Source: Sweltsa coloradensis
Taxonomy: Eukaryota > Arthropoda > Insecta > Plecoptera > Chloroperlidae
Length of the DNA stretch: 64,000 bases
Direction: 5' to 3'
Assembly: GCA_024449915.1 (NCBI GenBank)
Contig: JAMZAV010002191.1
Location: 110,257 to 174,256, forward strand
Positions 1 to 11,695 of the stretch are shown here, in pieces (the stretch's first letter is position 1; every line of letters begins with the position of its first letter). The position numbers and the translations under genes were made by a program. The notes beneath the pieces were generated by a model. That model searched no databases. It saw nothing but the letters and a program-made list of their open reading frames with translations, and was not told the DNA's origin.

Positions 1-538
1 CGAAAGTAAAGTGGTCCTCCGTATCAACCACAATAAACCCAACAATAGTGTTGGCAATTTTCAGAAAAGTTTGACTTGTTGAAAATTTCATGAAAAGTTT
101 TGTGAAAATTAAAAAAAAATTAAAAAATCAATGTTATCATATAACTTGATGTTCTTATTTAAAATATGGGTTTTAAATTTAACGTAAACTTACTGGCAAT
201 GTGCCTGTATTGAACACTACTCAGACACTTGTGTTTATTATATTATCATTACTAAAATACTTATTGTAATAATTGAATAAAGAACGTATTGGAAGACGTT
301 TTGTTTGAATATAACTTTATTTTTCTAGCAGGCAACAAGATGCATTTTTTTTTAATGGCAAATAAGCTGATGAAGTTACAGAACATGTTATGAGCAACTA
401 ACAGTGCTAACAAGATGATACCATTGAATGACTTTTGACCTTGGATGTTAAAATGGGTATTTACTGATTCAGGCATAAAAACAAAAAAAAATCACTATTT
501 TAGAATATAACAAAATGAACTTAATGCCATTTAGGCTT
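1..538. other. AT-rich intergenic DNA, nothing recognised
   Basis: No convincing coding frame, inverted repeat or copy of the window's repeat families was seen. The stretch is AT-rich with short poly-A/T runs and ends at the TA target duplication of the next element. Confidence 0.5.
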
Positions 539-540
539 TA

Positions 541-3500
541 TAGTCCTTTGCATAATGGGAATGTGGGTATAAAATTTGGGGCAAAGGTTGACCTATATCA
601 CTAGAAAGGTCTTGAAGAGGACGATTCGAATTCTATCTAGATAGACCAGCAGCGCCGGTAGCTTCTACCCAAAATTTCAAAGTCAAAGGTTCAAATTACC
701 ACTTTTTTATAAATTAATTTCTCATTGTTTGCAATTTTTCTTTTTATTTTTAATAGAGTAAGAGTCGTAAAATTGGTAAATAATCGGAAAATTATAGTAA
801 AATTTATATTGACTTTGTGACCCAAAATTAGGTCACCAATTGAAAATTTACAATATGCATTTTTCTTCTACAGCATTTTGGTGACGTTCATGTTCACATC
901 CATTTTTTATCACATGCAATAGTATCACCACACATGATTTTGTGTTAAGATCGATAAAAGCATGGCCCAAAGGTTCAGTGGGGCAGTCGTGGTAAGGTCA
1001 AATATGCTTGAAAATGTCGAAAATATTGTAGTGGGTACTATAAAGAAGGAATTTTCAGTAAGATGCGTACGGACAAATGTAATATTGTGACAAAATAGTA
1101 ATATATCAAGGTATCCTTCAACGACAAATGTAATATTGTTCAAATAGTAATATGGACAAGGTTATACCGTCAAACAAGATAGTTTGAACTTGACATTGAA
1201 TTTTTATGACCCAAAAACTTGCGCAAAATTTGAATTAAAAAAAAGTTTACATTTTCTCATACGTTTGATTTACTACTTCACATTCATATTTAGGAAATAC
1301 ATTAGTATCTCACACATTTTGTTGGTGTGTTGCTTTGGATTATAAAGCATTGACAAATATTATTTGGTAATCTTAAACTTTCAAATATGCTCGAAAAAGG
1401 TCTAAAATATCGGAGTGGGTCACGAGTCATGAATCGATGTTATCACAACGCGAGGATCTCTTTGTCCTTTTGGTGATTTTATAGCATGTATATTACCGAA
1501 TGCGATATTATTTTGAGGATTTGCGATCAAACCGAAATGTATATTCGATTATGTAATGACAAGTCGAAACAGAGTAGAATGAAAATCGCATGATGGCACC
1601 GAACATGTTAGCATTGGCATTGAAACACTACATGATAGCGCTGCGTATAGATTACATTGAAAAATGCGATACGTCATCAATAAATATTTGTGCGTACATA
1701 ATGGCCGGAGGTACCCAACAAAGATTCAGGTCGAGATCTTTGTTTACTGCATGTTTACCAACTTGAGGTCCTCGTCAGTCTACTGGATTAGTTGTGAAGC
1801 AAATGTAGACATAAAGTTCATAATGTTCGAATCTTTCGGATTTGTCAGGAGGAGATTCAGCCATCCCTATCACGAAACCACGAAAACTTTCTTCATCGCG
1901 TGTACTCCTCATTGACGAAAATTGTGCAATCTTTTAATTACAAGCGTTGTGCAAAAAACAAAAAAAGTAAGTTTGTTTGTGAAAGCACTCCCAGTCGCCA
2001 GCACGCAGACTCTTGGGCAATTGCATGCCAACAGGTCCATCACTGCCAATGGGGCTGACGTCCTACCGTCTACTCCACTGTAAGATAACCATTCTTTTTC
2101 CTCCTCCATCCTATGGGATGTTGTATCGGAAACGGATGGACGTGGATTCGAGACTCTGTATCAAACTGCAGCGATAATGGTTCCTTCGAAACGAGTGCAG
2201 ACAAACAGTCATGGCAAAGGTGGTAAATTGCTCAGAGTCACTTCACCCACGTACTTCTGAACAGTCGTAATGGAGCTGATTACACTAGTTATGTAGTCTT
2301 TATCGGTAAAGTTTGCAGACAAATGCTTTGATTTTGTTAGGCGTTCACGTCTAAGTGCCCAATCATGGCCCAGTTGACTTAAATCTTCACTAAGTCAATA
2401 TTCTTGCGAAGCGTTTAAGAGCCAGCTTTTCCTTGTCAAAAGCATGAAGTCATGGACAGAGTCACAATCTTGGTAACATCAGTATAATTGTTCTGTTCTT
2501 TGTCCCTCTCTTGAGAAACATGCGAAACGAAGCCCAGCGACATAAAAAACTAGCACGTCCTGTCAGAAGATGTAATGCTTGCTGATTTGTTAGCCTTGGA
2601 GTGATGCATGCTTTAGAAGTAGCAGAATTCGAGTGTCGGGGGCTTTCTTCTTGTGGAGTTCCGGGACAAGCCTGCCAGCTGATGGAGGCTACCTCCACAC
2701 ACAAGTCTCCTCACAAGTAACGTAGAAGACTCTTGGCACCAGTTTGTCTCCTTCTCCTGGATTTCCAATCTTCAAAAACAAAATTGGATTAGCTTAGTTT
2801 TATTATGAGAGCTTTGGAGAAATCATCTCCAGTCCACGAATGCAGTGCCCAGCGATGACATCTTGAACTTTTGAAAATTTGGGTGTACTCCTCCGAAGTC
2901 GTTCCCAATTTTTTTTTTTTGAAGACTCTCTATTAATCAAGACAATGTCGATGGGGGGCGCAACCTCTGCTTCTCCCCCCCCCCCCCTGCCAACGATGGT
3001 ATGCCATCGAGTTAGTTAATGTAGGAATCATGTTAGTTCTTCTAGTCTGTTTGGGTTATACAATTATCGAAATTACATCGGTTTGATCAGTAAATCATCA
3101 AAATAGTATACTACACCGGTGTTATATAAATGCTATAAAATCACCGAAAAGTACAAAAAGAGATCACCGTTGTGATAACATCGAATTCACTGACTCGTGG
3201 ACCCACTTCGATATTTTCGATCTTTTCAAGCATATTGACATTTCAAAGACTTACAAATTAATCTGGCAATGCGTATAACAGAGCACACACCAAACCAGGT
3301 GTTGAGATACTAATGTATTTCATAAGAAATGAATTGAAGTCGTAAAATCAAACGTTATGAGAAAATCTAACATTTTTTAAATTAGAAATTTTGTGACAAA
3401 ATTTGGGTCATAAAAGGTTCAAATGTTCAAGTTTAAACTATCATGGTTGAAGGGATAACATGACCTATATTAAATTTGAAAACAATATCATATTGTCGTA

Positions 3501-4016
3501 GCAATCTACCTGAAAATGTCTTTCTTTAGGAGTACCACTCGATATTCGACATTTTTAAGCTTATTTGACCTTCCACAACTGACCCAATGATCTTGGCCAG
3601 CTTTAATCAGATATTACACCCGAATACATGTGTGTGGTACTTGCTGTGATAAAAATGCATGTGCACATAAAAACGTCACCAAATGTAGAAAGAAAAATAC
3701 AATATTGACATAATATTGTACAAAATTGGTAATTGTGACCAAATTTGGGCACAAAAGGTTGCAAATATGCAAAAATTTACAAAATTTATTCTGATTCTTA
3801 AAATCTATGAAAAGAAAAGAAAAAAATCGCAACAATGAGAATTAAATTTATCAAAATAGTAATAATTGACCTTTAACCTTGAAATTTTGGGTAGAAAGCT
3901 ACCGCTGCTGCTGGTTTTCATGGATATTTGGAATCGTCTCTTTTAGACCTTTCTAGTGATATAGGTCAACCTTTGCCCCAAATTTTATACCCACATGCCC
4001 ATTATGCAAAGGACTA
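541..4016. mobile_element. Fold-back DNA element with about 1-kb inverted arms
   Basis: Positions 541 to about 1560 are the inverted complement of about 3060 to 4016. The outer ends TAGTCCTTTGCATAATGGG and CCCATNATGCAAAGGACTA match almost perfectly, and inner blocks match too (for example 1475-1490 with about 3130-3145, and 1200-1260 with 3355-3420). A TA lies directly outside both ends (539-540 and 4017-4018), which fits a TA target duplication as in Tc1/mariner-like or fold-back elements. The 1.5-kb centre (1560-3060) has only short frames without a recognised domain, so no transposase is visible. The arms differ by many substitutions and indels, so this is an old copy. Superfamily is not decided. 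Confidence 0.8.
1560..3060. other. Unique centre of the fold-back element
   Basis: The loop between the two long arms holds frames of at most about 80 codons on either strand and none resembles a transposase. A poly-T and a poly-C run sit near 2911 and 2977. It could be captured host DNA or a decayed transposase region. Confidence 0.4.
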
Positions 4017-4021
4017 TAATT

Positions 4022-4495
4022 GGTTATACCATATCACTTAAATCGACTTTGATAAAATTATTGTATTTTAACAAATAATTTTGTAATGGAACTTGAAAAA
4101 GTAATGATATCCCACATATAACAAAAACTTGTATTTAAAAAAAACAGCCAAACCTTACACAATCAAAGCAATGAGATCTAAGAAATGCCCAATCTTATTG
4201 ACCCCCTACATTTTCGCAATTCAAATACATAAATTCATTTTGCCCCTGGACCTGTTCTTGCAAAGCTTGGAAAATAAAATTGCCACAAACTTTACAATTT
4301 AGCAAGAATAGTTGCAAATAAAAATTTTGACACTTTGCAAGGATTCAGTCAAAGGGGCAATGTGAATTTATGCATAAGATTGCGAAAATGTAGGAGGTTA
4401 CATAAGGTTCGGCACTTCTTTTCAGATCTCATTTGCTTTTGATTATGTAAGGTTTGGCTGTTTTTTTACAAGTTTTTTGTTATATGTGGAATATT
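4022..4495 (+). mobile_element. Palindromic element, family G copy 1
   Basis: A flank at 4035-4112 is followed by a palindrome at about 4115-4487. Its arms begin with AACAAAAACTTGTA and end with the complement, and both contain the word GCCAAACCTTACACA or its inverse. The same flank plus palindrome recurs at 52316-52796 (same orientation) and 48749-49218 (inverted). This copy is the most diverged. It lies directly against the right end of the fold-back element. Confidence 0.75.
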
Positions 4496-4542
4496 ATAGT
4501 TATTATCCTACAATATCATGTGCGTCTCAATATGCATGTGTT

Positions 4543-4665
4543 CAGTTTGCCCTGCACGAGTTATCGCCATCCGAGAAGCTCTTAAATACATTATCGTTGT
4601 CGTGGGGAGAATACCTATGAATCTGTGTTCAAATAGTTTAACACAACATCTTAGTTATCAATGAA
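4543..4665 (+). pseudogene. LINE-B RNase H fragment
   Basis: The sequence matches the stretch of the better copy at 42630-42740 that encodes the second RNase H motif (AELFAIREA) and the following residues. It is frameshifted and cut off where it meets unrelated sequence and then the SINE-A copy at 4830. Confidence 0.6.
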
Positions 4666-4829
4666 ATATCCAAACACCACTGGTAAATGTGGACCTAACC
4701 GTTGAAAGCGCCCTAGTTTTTTCACGTCGTCTTTATCTCAATATAGAGAGCAAATCCTCGTCCAAAAAGAAATATTGTCTTCTATGCGTCAACTGTATTG
4801 ACTATATTATTTAAAAATTCCTCCCTCTT

Positions 4830-5160
4830 TAGTCTATGCCCGGGGTAGAATTCTCCAGAGCATGCTCATCGTAAGGGGCGATTAAAAAAAGTCATCTCGC
4901 AAACATCAGCAATAAGAAGGGTAGTTAATTAGTACCGGAAAATAGAGGCGAGCTCTGGCAATGCCGTCGGACGTCGACCGTCCCACCATGCAACACGAAA
5001 GCAAAGAGATGACGACTGCGGACGTGAGAACCCTACCATCTCCCCCTTACCCGTGGCTGTCTCACCCGCATGGACCCCTACTCATCATATCTCTAGTCTA
5101 AGAAGTGGAGCATGAGGGACCTAAGGGTTTACGCGACGTCGGACAAAATAAAACGAGAAA
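4830..5160 (+). repeat. SINE-A copy
   Basis: It carries the head CCCGGGGTAGAATT, the core GAGGCGAGCTCTGGCAAT and the GACGTGAGAA and CCCGTGGCTG words, and ends in a decayed ACCTAAGGGTTTACGCG tail. It sits between two pieces of LINE-B coding sequence. Confidence 0.8.
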
Positions 5161-5184
5161 AGCTCACTAATACACCCTCCAGCC

Positions 5185-6027
5185 GTTGTGGAGAATACAT
5201 TTTGTGTTAAATAGTTTAAGCTACCTTCGAACTATAACTCCATGTATTCAAGTCACAACTTCGGTACATACTACAATTCCTATTTAGAAAAACTAAACTC
5301 AAAGAAGATAAAAATAGAGTTTTTGTGGCTACCTGGACACGTGGACCATAGAGGGAGATGAAACACGATGATCGGCGCTGCTAAGGAAGCTTCCCAGCGT
5401 CGCGACGTTGTTTTCAATCGATTCCGTTCCAGAGATGTCAAGAGGGATAAAGCATCGACTTGTGATTTGCGACAGCATCTGGGATGTGGTGCAAAATAAC
5501 AAATCAAATAGTGTGTTGCAGACACTGACTGATAGAATTCGTCCTCCTGCGTCTCGACTCTCACGTAGAGAAGAGTGGAATTGGTCTAGAATTAGAAAAG
5601 ATCCACACTTCTAACTAAACAGAGAAAAGGTTGTTCCCAGATGTGACACATGTGAAGTATCTTTAACCGTACATCATATGCCAGCAGAGTGTACAAAATA
5701 TTACTTGCGCACGTAATTTTGAACTCTTTCCGAACATCTTAAGCATAGATACGGTGAAAAACTTTCAAAACTTTCTCATCCAAAGTAATTTATTTAACAA
5801 ATTTAATTCACATCATACCACATCTTTTAAATATATATTTTCATTCACATACATAACTTAATTTTGCTTTTTCATCATCATCATTTTATTTGTAATTATA
5901 CATTGAGAAAAAACTATATAAGTACTACACACCATTTACCATATCATCAACTCCTTTATCCACAGACCCCCCCCCGTGCGCAATATCACCTAAAACGGTG
6001 AAGCCCCGAGTTTCTCAAGTCGTCTGG
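5185..6027 (+). pseudogene. LINE-B 3' end: RNase H remnant, 3' UTR and terminal hairpin
   Basis: The copy starts inside the RNase H region (GTTGTGGAGAATACATTTTG) and contains the WIPGHV-type block (near 5327-5350), the SRLSRREE block (near 5545-5575) and a CDTCE zinc-knuckle piece (near 5642). It runs through an AT-rich 3' UTR to a decayed terminal hairpin at about 5978-6025. Frameshifts and stops break the frame throughout, so no protein is expected. Confidence 0.8.
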
Positions 6028-6195
6028 AAAAGAAAATGCATTCCTCTTACGAATCCAATGTGATGTTACGACGGCTGAGACTAAGAGCCACATACCCGGC
6101 ACACCCAAATCACTGTGCATAGATTTGTATACAATCTCATACCGTCCATGTCGGTCAAAGTTAGTACAAATAAATCTTACAATTATGGACGCTTC
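6028..6195. other. Short unassigned spacer
   Basis: This piece lies between the end of a LINE-B copy and the next SINE-A head. I did not recognise it. Confidence 0.4.
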
Positions 6196-6548
6196 AATCC
6201 CCTTTTGCCGGGGGTAGAATATGTCCATTGCATAGCTCGGACTATCGTTATGAAGGCTGATCCCCCTGCTAAAGGGGTCCGTCTCGCAATATCAAAACTG
6301 TTTTGTAAGGGTGTATTTTACTACAGAAAACTAAAGGCCGAGCTCTGAAAATCGTTCTTTAGGGACCCGCCCCTTCCCCCGATGAAATCCTGACGACGAT
6401 GACAATGACTCAACGAACGAGACTCCATTGACGGTGCCGGACCGCGACATGAGAAACCCCTCCTTTCCACCCCATACCCAAGGCTAGAGTGGTGCATTAT
6501 GTGCTAACGTTGACGCGTCCTTAATCCAAAATAAACCTAAACCAAAAG
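6196..6548 (+). repeat. SINE-A copy, diverged head
   Basis: The head (GCCGGGGGTAGAATATG) and the core (AGGCCGAGCTCTGAAAATCG) are mutated, but the 3' end is clear: GTTGACGCGTCCTTAATCC followed by AAAATAAACC. Confidence 0.75.
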
Positions 6549-6550
6549 TA

Positions 6551-6835
6551 TACCCGTCTGGGCCCGGGTAGAATTGGACAGAGCATGGTTCTGTCAATGT
6601 AAAAGGCGAGGAAAGAGAATCGTTCATCTCGCAAACACCTAGTTAAGTGTAAGAGAGTATAATACTCCCTGAAACTAGAGGCGAGGCTCTGGCGTTCGTC
6701 GTCGTGGACGACGTAAGAAACCGCATTCCAACCCTTACCTGGGGCTGCTCGGACCAGCAGAGCCTCCTCTTCCCTATGTCCCGTAGGCTAGAGAGGTGTC
6801 CGAACGGTTGACCCGTCCTAGCCAATAAACCAAAC
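6551..6835 (+). repeat. SINE-A copy with internal deletion
   Basis: A good head (CCCGTCTGGGCCCGGGTAG) and core are present. The GACGATGAC-rich middle is mostly deleted: GTCGTCGTGGACGACGTAAG joins the two halves. It ends in GGTTGACCCGTCCTAGCC and AATAAACC, directly behind the previous copy. Confidence 0.8.
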
Positions 6836-6841
6836 AATATT

Positions 6842-7330
6842 CATTTCAATTTCAATTTCAATTTCAATTTATTCATTCGACCGATACATGGTAACAGATA
6901 TAACCCCTCTTGAGAGAGAGGGAATGAATAATTAAGATAATATAATAATCTAATAAATAAGCAACACGTCAATAAATATGAGTCACATGATAATGATGGA
7001 AAAATAAAATACTAATAGGAAAAGCAAGGTGGAATTGAAAATAAGCGAGGCTATTAATAATAATGTTAAGAATTGATATAATATATTATTTATGAAAAGT
7101 ATAACTGGAGAAGAGAATGTAGATGAGGTGATTTACAATTGGGGCGAGATAATGGGATACGAATGAAAGTAAGAGACATTAATGATATGGAGGCATATAA
7201 CTAAAAATCGTAACCAAAGTTACAATTTAGTTGACTTTGAAAAGGACTTAACAGATGATATATCATTGCTTGAATTTAGCTAGAATATATGTTTTTATTT
7301 ATTATTATTAATTGTTCATTATTTATAATT
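6842..7330 (-). repeat. Probable minus-strand retroelement 3' end with TTGAAA-type tail
   Basis: Four to five TTTCAA hexamers at 6842-6872 precede TATTCATTCGACCGATACA. On the minus strand this reads as a 3' end followed by a short hexamer tail, as in some LINEs and SINEs. The following AT-rich 450 bp hold no recognisable coding sequence. Confidence 0.35.
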
Positions 7331-8090
7331 CTTTATTATTTACATGGAAGAGGTAGTCATAACCGAGTAGAAGCTGTTTGCTGTGAGATATATTTGTAAC
7401 TTTTGTTGAGGAGGGCCATTGGGGGGGGAGGCTTTTATGTTTTCTGGGAACTTGTTGGGAAAGCGGTGGAGGCAAAGGTTTCGGAGGCCAGTGCAAAAAG
7501 GCGCAGGTGGTGAGGCTGGGCGGCCTATGTATGTGAAGGATGGCTCTTGTGTGTGGCAGTGCAACAGACGCATTGAGACGAAAGAGGGTACTATTTTTGT
7601 CTGCGAAAAGAGGCAGCAGACTGATGAGTGTGCAGGCTAGTGTGAGAATTGACTAATTCCTTAAAGAGCTCCCTACAGAAAGTGTTTTCTGGAGACACCG
7701 CAATAATGCGTATCGCTCTCTTTGGAGGCTAAATTATTCTATTTGCTTGGGGGGAGGTCCCCACATAGCAGTCCATTAGGATTAAGTGAGAGTGGATGTG
7801 GGCAAAGTACGACTTGCAATGATTTGCCAATGGACAGGGGTTTAAAACCATCAAGGGCAATGTTTATAACGCCAAATGTATTTGTTTTTGTTGCTTTTAC
7901 TAGAAGCATTGCCAAACGCTTTTTCAGGCGCGTTGTTGGATGAGCGTAATTTGTGCATTGAGCTGTCATGTTTATTTGCGGATTTTCTGTTGTTCTGTGG
8001 AAAACATCATAACTAAGTCGACGATTTTTTTAAATTAAATTAAATTAAAAAAACAGTAACTTTTTTTTTTTTTTTTAATTAAAATAGTAT
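7331..8090. other. Unassigned region
   Basis: Overlapping frames of about 70-77 codons on both strands (7340-7970) have no recognised motif and are probably chance. A poly-T run lies near 8060. Confidence 0.4.
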
Positions 8091-8094
8091 TAAG

Positions 8095-8500
8095 AAAGGA
8101 AAACAAATGTAAAATTGCGCGATTTTCATAAGAAATAATTATTCGTTTGCGCTCAAATTTAACAAGAATATATAACTTTTATAAAATTAAGATTCTTGTG
8201 AAAAAATCATTATAAAAAGATAAAGCATGTATGGTGTCATAAGACAAAGAATGTTTTAAAACATAAAAAAAAAACGTAAATTTCGATTTTCATGAGAAAT
8301 ATTCTTTTGATTGCGGCCAATTTCACACACCAATATCTTAATTCATAAAATTAAGGTATGTGAAAAAAATCATAAATTATCGAATAAAGCATGTTAGGTG
8401 TTCAAGTCGAAGAAATTTTTAAAAAATCGATTTTTAAAAATCGTTAAATTGCGATTTTAATGAGAAAAAAATTTCCGATGCGCTCAAAAACTCGGCAGTT
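8095..8500. repeat. Tandem repeat, period about 165 bp, about 2.4 units
   Basis: The phrase GATTTTCATRAGAAATA recurs at 8121, 8285 and (altered) 8453, each followed about 25 bp later by a TGCG-CTCAAA/CCAATTT phrase. Between anchors lie AAATTAAG(A/G)T, a TGTGAAAAAATCAT word and AAAGCATGT. Spacings are 164 and 168 bp. Confidence 0.75.
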
Positions 8501-8644
8501 CTAAGTTCAGAGATTTCGAAGACTTAAGAAAATGTAATCGCAATTGAGTATTGGTAAGCGGAATCGTTGTTAACAGTCACACAAAAATACAAAACAGAAA
8601 AAAAATAAAACATTCCACATTTTTTCTCCACTGTAGGAAATCGA

Positions 8645-8815
8645 ACTTCGCTTTACTCTCTACGCTGCTACGCTTCATCACTATCATCACCATTTTCTTT
8701 TTTTCTTAATATGACAAAACTCATTTAAAATCATTTCATTTTTACTTATTAGGCCTTAGATCAAAAGCTGTGCAAGATGACCAAACCTGTGAAGCGCCCT
8801 AGTTTCCCCAAGGCC
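8645..8815 (+). repeat. LINE-B 3' UTR fragment
   Basis: The ATCACTATCATCACC word of the LINE-B 3' UTR is followed by the terminal block, here CAAGATGACCAAACCTGTGA then AGCGCCCTAGTTTCC. The 5' strand of the terminal hairpin is decayed. Confidence 0.75.
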
Positions 8816-8825
8816 CTGTAGGCTC

Positions 8826-9578
8826 CTGTATGGCCAGGGGTAGAATTGGCCAGAGCATGGCTCTGATAATCGTAAAAAGGCGATTCAAAGAGAAAAAAGT
8901 CCACCTCGCAAATATCAGCTAGAAAGAGCGGAAGATCTTACTCCCCGAAACTAGAGGCGAGCTCTGGGTATCCGTCGTCGGTGACCTTGACCCTCCCCCG
9001 TCTGGGCCCGGGGTAGAATTGGCCAGAGCATGGACTCTGCTAATCGTACAAGGCGATTCAAGAGAAAAAAGTACCACATCGCAAACATCAGCTAGAAATA
9101 GCGGAGTAATTTTACTTCCCGAAACTAGTAGGCGAGCTCTGCAATCGTCGTCGGGGCCCTTGCCCCCTTCCCTTGGACAACCCCCCCGGCGACGATGACA
9201 ATGACACAACGAAGATGACAAAGACGATGACCGACCGCGACGTGAGAAACCCCACTTCCTCCCCTTACCCGTGCTGGTTCTGACAGCATGGGCCCCTCCT
9301 CCCCTCCAACTTAGGCTAGAGTGTTGCATTATGACCTAACGGCTGACGCGTCTTAATCAAATAAACAAAAAACCCTTGACGACCCCCGGCGACCGATGAC
9401 AAGACACAACGAACGAGACAAGACGATGACGATCCCGCCGACGTGAGAAACCCCCCTTCCTCCCCCCTTACCGTGGCTGGTTACGACCAGCACGGGCCCT
9501 AACTCCCCCCCCTTTTGATGAGGGTGCATTATGACCTAACGGTTGACGCGTCCGTAATTCAAATAAACCAAAAAAAAG
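8826..9578 (+). repeat. SINE-A copy split by a second SINE-A
   Basis: The left half (8826-8991) runs from GGGGTAGAATTGGCC to the core GAGGCGAGCTCTGG. The right half (9374-9578) resumes at CCTTGACGACCCCC and continues to GGTTGACGCGTCCGTAATTC. The 7-bp word CCTTGAC ends the left half and starts the right half, as expected for a target duplication made by the inner SINE. Confidence 0.9.
8992..9373 (+). repeat. SINE-A copy nested inside another SINE-A
   Basis: This is a full-length inner copy, from CCCGTCTGGGCCCGGGGTAG to CTTAATCAAATAAACAAAAA. It is flanked by CCTTGAC on both sides (8985-8991 and 9374-9380). Its minus strand is open for 136 codons (8919-9329 frame), which I regard as a by-product of base composition. 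Confidence 0.9.
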
Positions 9579-9595
9579 CTTAATTTGGGGGTAAG

Positions 9596-9985
9596 GCCCT
9601 CTCAGGGCATGGCGGTAGAATTGGGATCCAGAGCATGGCTCTGCTATCCTAAACGCGATACAGTGAGAAAAAGTCCACCTCGCGAACATCAGCTGGGGGG
9701 CTAATAGGGTGTTATATAGATCCCCGACACTAGAGGCGAGCTAAGGGCAATCGTCATCTGGTACCACTTCCCATTTTTCCTTCACGACCTCCCTGGACGT
9801 CAATGACAAAATACATAACAAACGATGACAATGTCAAGACGAAGACGATCGCGCCGTGAGAAGCCCGCTTGCCTCCCCTACCCACGGCTGGTTCTCGACC
9901 ACCTATAGACCGTCTTCCCCATATCCAGTAGGTAGAGTTGGTTGCATTATGAGCATAGGTTGTCGCGCCTTAATCCAAATATCCA
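9596..9985 (+). repeat. SINE-A copy, diverged
   Basis: The CAGAGCATGGCTCTG hairpin, the CCACCTCGCGAACATCAG word, the ACTAGAGGCGAGCTAAGGGC core and ACGGCTGGTTCTCGACCA are recognisable. The 3' end is decayed (TTGTCGCGCCTTAATCC). Confidence 0.8.
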
Positions 9986-10004
9986 AACTTACCACCCAAT
10001 AGGC

Positions 10005-10352
10005 TTAATGTGGCGAATATTGACCTAATGGTTGACGCACCCTTAATTTAATAATGTACAATAACAAACGAAGATGACACAGACGAAAAGGACCACGACG
10101 AGGGTGATTTATTAACCCCTGCCTCCCAATACCCTCCTTGCACTCGCCTTTCCTTTGTCGTCACAGACATTGTCCCCCCGACCAGATCCCGACCAAGCTC
10201 CGCCCCGGCCCCTTGCCCCTGCACCTCACCCCCTTGACCACCCTTGCTTGTGGACTGATCTGGCCAGCACAAACCTGCCTACGACCGCGTCCCCCACGTC
10301 ACCCCTTACGTTCTACCCATTTGACAAACTTACAATATCACTGAGCGCAAAT
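10005..10352 (+). repeat. SINE-A tail joined to a long-form (A2) SINE-A fragment
   Basis: A tail block (GACCTAATGGTTGACGCACC) is followed by ACGAAGATGACACAGACGAA and then the C-rich insert typical of the A2 subfamily (CCCCGACCAGATCCCGACC, CCGGCCCCTTGCCCC, CCACGTCACCCCTTACGTTC). The insert aligns with the copies at 23385 and 59203. The two small frames over it reflect its lack of stops in GC-rich DNA. Confidence 0.75.
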
Positions 10353-10379
10353 GGACCTTACGTTTGACCGCTCTAAGCC

Positions 10380-10834
10380 CAAATAATGAAACAACAAACA
10401 ATCGACATAATCAAAGTATCTACATGGGGCATATAACGATAAATAACAAAAAATATTCAAGTTAAAATTTTCATGTATGGTCCACACCTCATGGTCTACT
10501 GACACTCGCTCCTTTGTCAGTGACGTCCGTCCTAAACAATAGTGCACCCTGTGTTGCAGAGACGGCTGCTCGCTCCGGCAAACGAGGATGCGCCGATGCG
10601 AGACCACCGGGAGTGGCTCGTATTGCTCGCGCGCAACGCAAACAGCACACCAGCCCTCCGGCGGTCAGGAGGGCCCCGAACTACAGGCGGGAATCCCTCG
10701 TACTACAACAAGCAGCTAGTACCAACATAACGCGCGGTCCTATAACCATCACGACACCCACCAGCCGCTCGTCACCCACCGAGAGAAGCAGATCTGTAAT
10801 GAGGGTGAGTTCTAGACCACGTTTCGCAAACCAG
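10380..10834. other. Unassigned, GC-rich in the second half
   Basis: 10514-10840 is GC-richer than its neighbours and open for 109 codons on the + strand (Arg/Pro/Ser-rich, no motif). It abuts a LINE-B tail and could be an internal part of a retroelement, but I cannot name it. Confidence 0.35.
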
Positions 10835-11132
10835 CTTCCATAATCATGTATTGGAAGAATATACGAACACACGGCGACAATTTTCTGTATTTCTGCCAAT
10901 TTAAACAACTTAAATTCACCATCATACAATTTCTGTAAGAATTTCATTTATTCATATAAATACTTCTGTGCTATCACTATCATCTTCATAATCTATTTTC
11001 TTATATAAATACACTAAGAAAACAAATTTTCACAAACAAACATAAAACTCATCTCAATCAACTTTCAGTATCACATGCGGCGCAATATGACAAACTAGTT
11101 GAAGCGCCCTAGTTTCCACGTCGACGTCCTGA
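10835..11132 (+). repeat. LINE-B 3' end
   Basis: It begins in the last ORF2 codons (ACACGGCGACAATTTTCTG, equal to the NGDKL region of the best copy) and includes the CTATCACTATCATC word. It ends with the terminal hairpin GCGGCGCAATATGACAAAC... GAAGCGCCCTAGTTTCC and ACGTCGACGTC. Confidence 0.85.
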
Positions 11133-11279
11133 AAAAATGGTCACTAAGTCACTTTGGGAGGATTTTGCTTTAAAAATATTTGACCATTATGACTTATCGG
11201 CAACTGTGTCTGTTTAAAGCGCCATCTTTGTTTCTACATGGGCAACGTGATTGAGCCAAAATGTGCTTGATTCATTTTT

Positions 11280-11281
<2 letters not shown>

Positions 11282-11341
<60 letters not shown>
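11282..11341. repeat. Poly-T tract of about 60 bp
   Basis: An uninterrupted run of about 60 T, preceded by a shorter T-rich stretch. It may be the poly-A tail of a minus-strand insertion, but no partner body was identified. The length may be inexact in the assembly. Confidence 0.9.
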
Positions 11342-11347
<6 letters not shown>

Positions 11348-11436
11348 AGGGGTGGTGTGTGATTTCGGAAAACTAATTTCACTTGTTTAGATTACTTGAA
11401 GCCCGTTGGAATTAAAAACCTTTTTGTTATTTAAGA

Positions 11437-11695
11437 GATTGGCCCAGAGCATGGCCTGCAGTCGTAGAAGGCGATTCAAGAGAAAAGGTCCACCTCGCAA
11501 ACAATCAGCTAGTAACAGAGATGTGTAATAACTCCCCGAAACTAGAGGCGAGCTCTGGCAATCTTGTCGGGGCCCTTTGCCCTCTTCCCCTTGACGACCC
11601 CCCGGCGACGATGACAATGACAACAACGAACGATGACAAAGACTAAAAACGACCGCGACGTGAGAACCCCCCTTACCATGGCTGGTTCTGACCAG
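11437..11695 (+). repeat. SINE-A copy, 3' truncated
   Basis: It runs from GGCCCAGAGCATGG through the core and the GACGATGAC block to GGCTGGTTCTGACCAG, then switches abruptly to unrelated GC-rich DNA at about 11696. The family's 3' hairpin is missing. Confidence 0.85.

Noticed and set aside
8919..9329. 136-codon minus-strand frame and similar frames at 11387, 58469, 59306, 59712
   Set aside because: All are antisense readings of SINE-A copies and recur wherever the repeat occurs; GC-rich repeat sequence has few stops.
10514..10843. A 109-codon Arg/Pro-rich protein
   Set aside because: No motif, no second copy to test and no plausible start context; reported only as unassigned GC-rich DNA.
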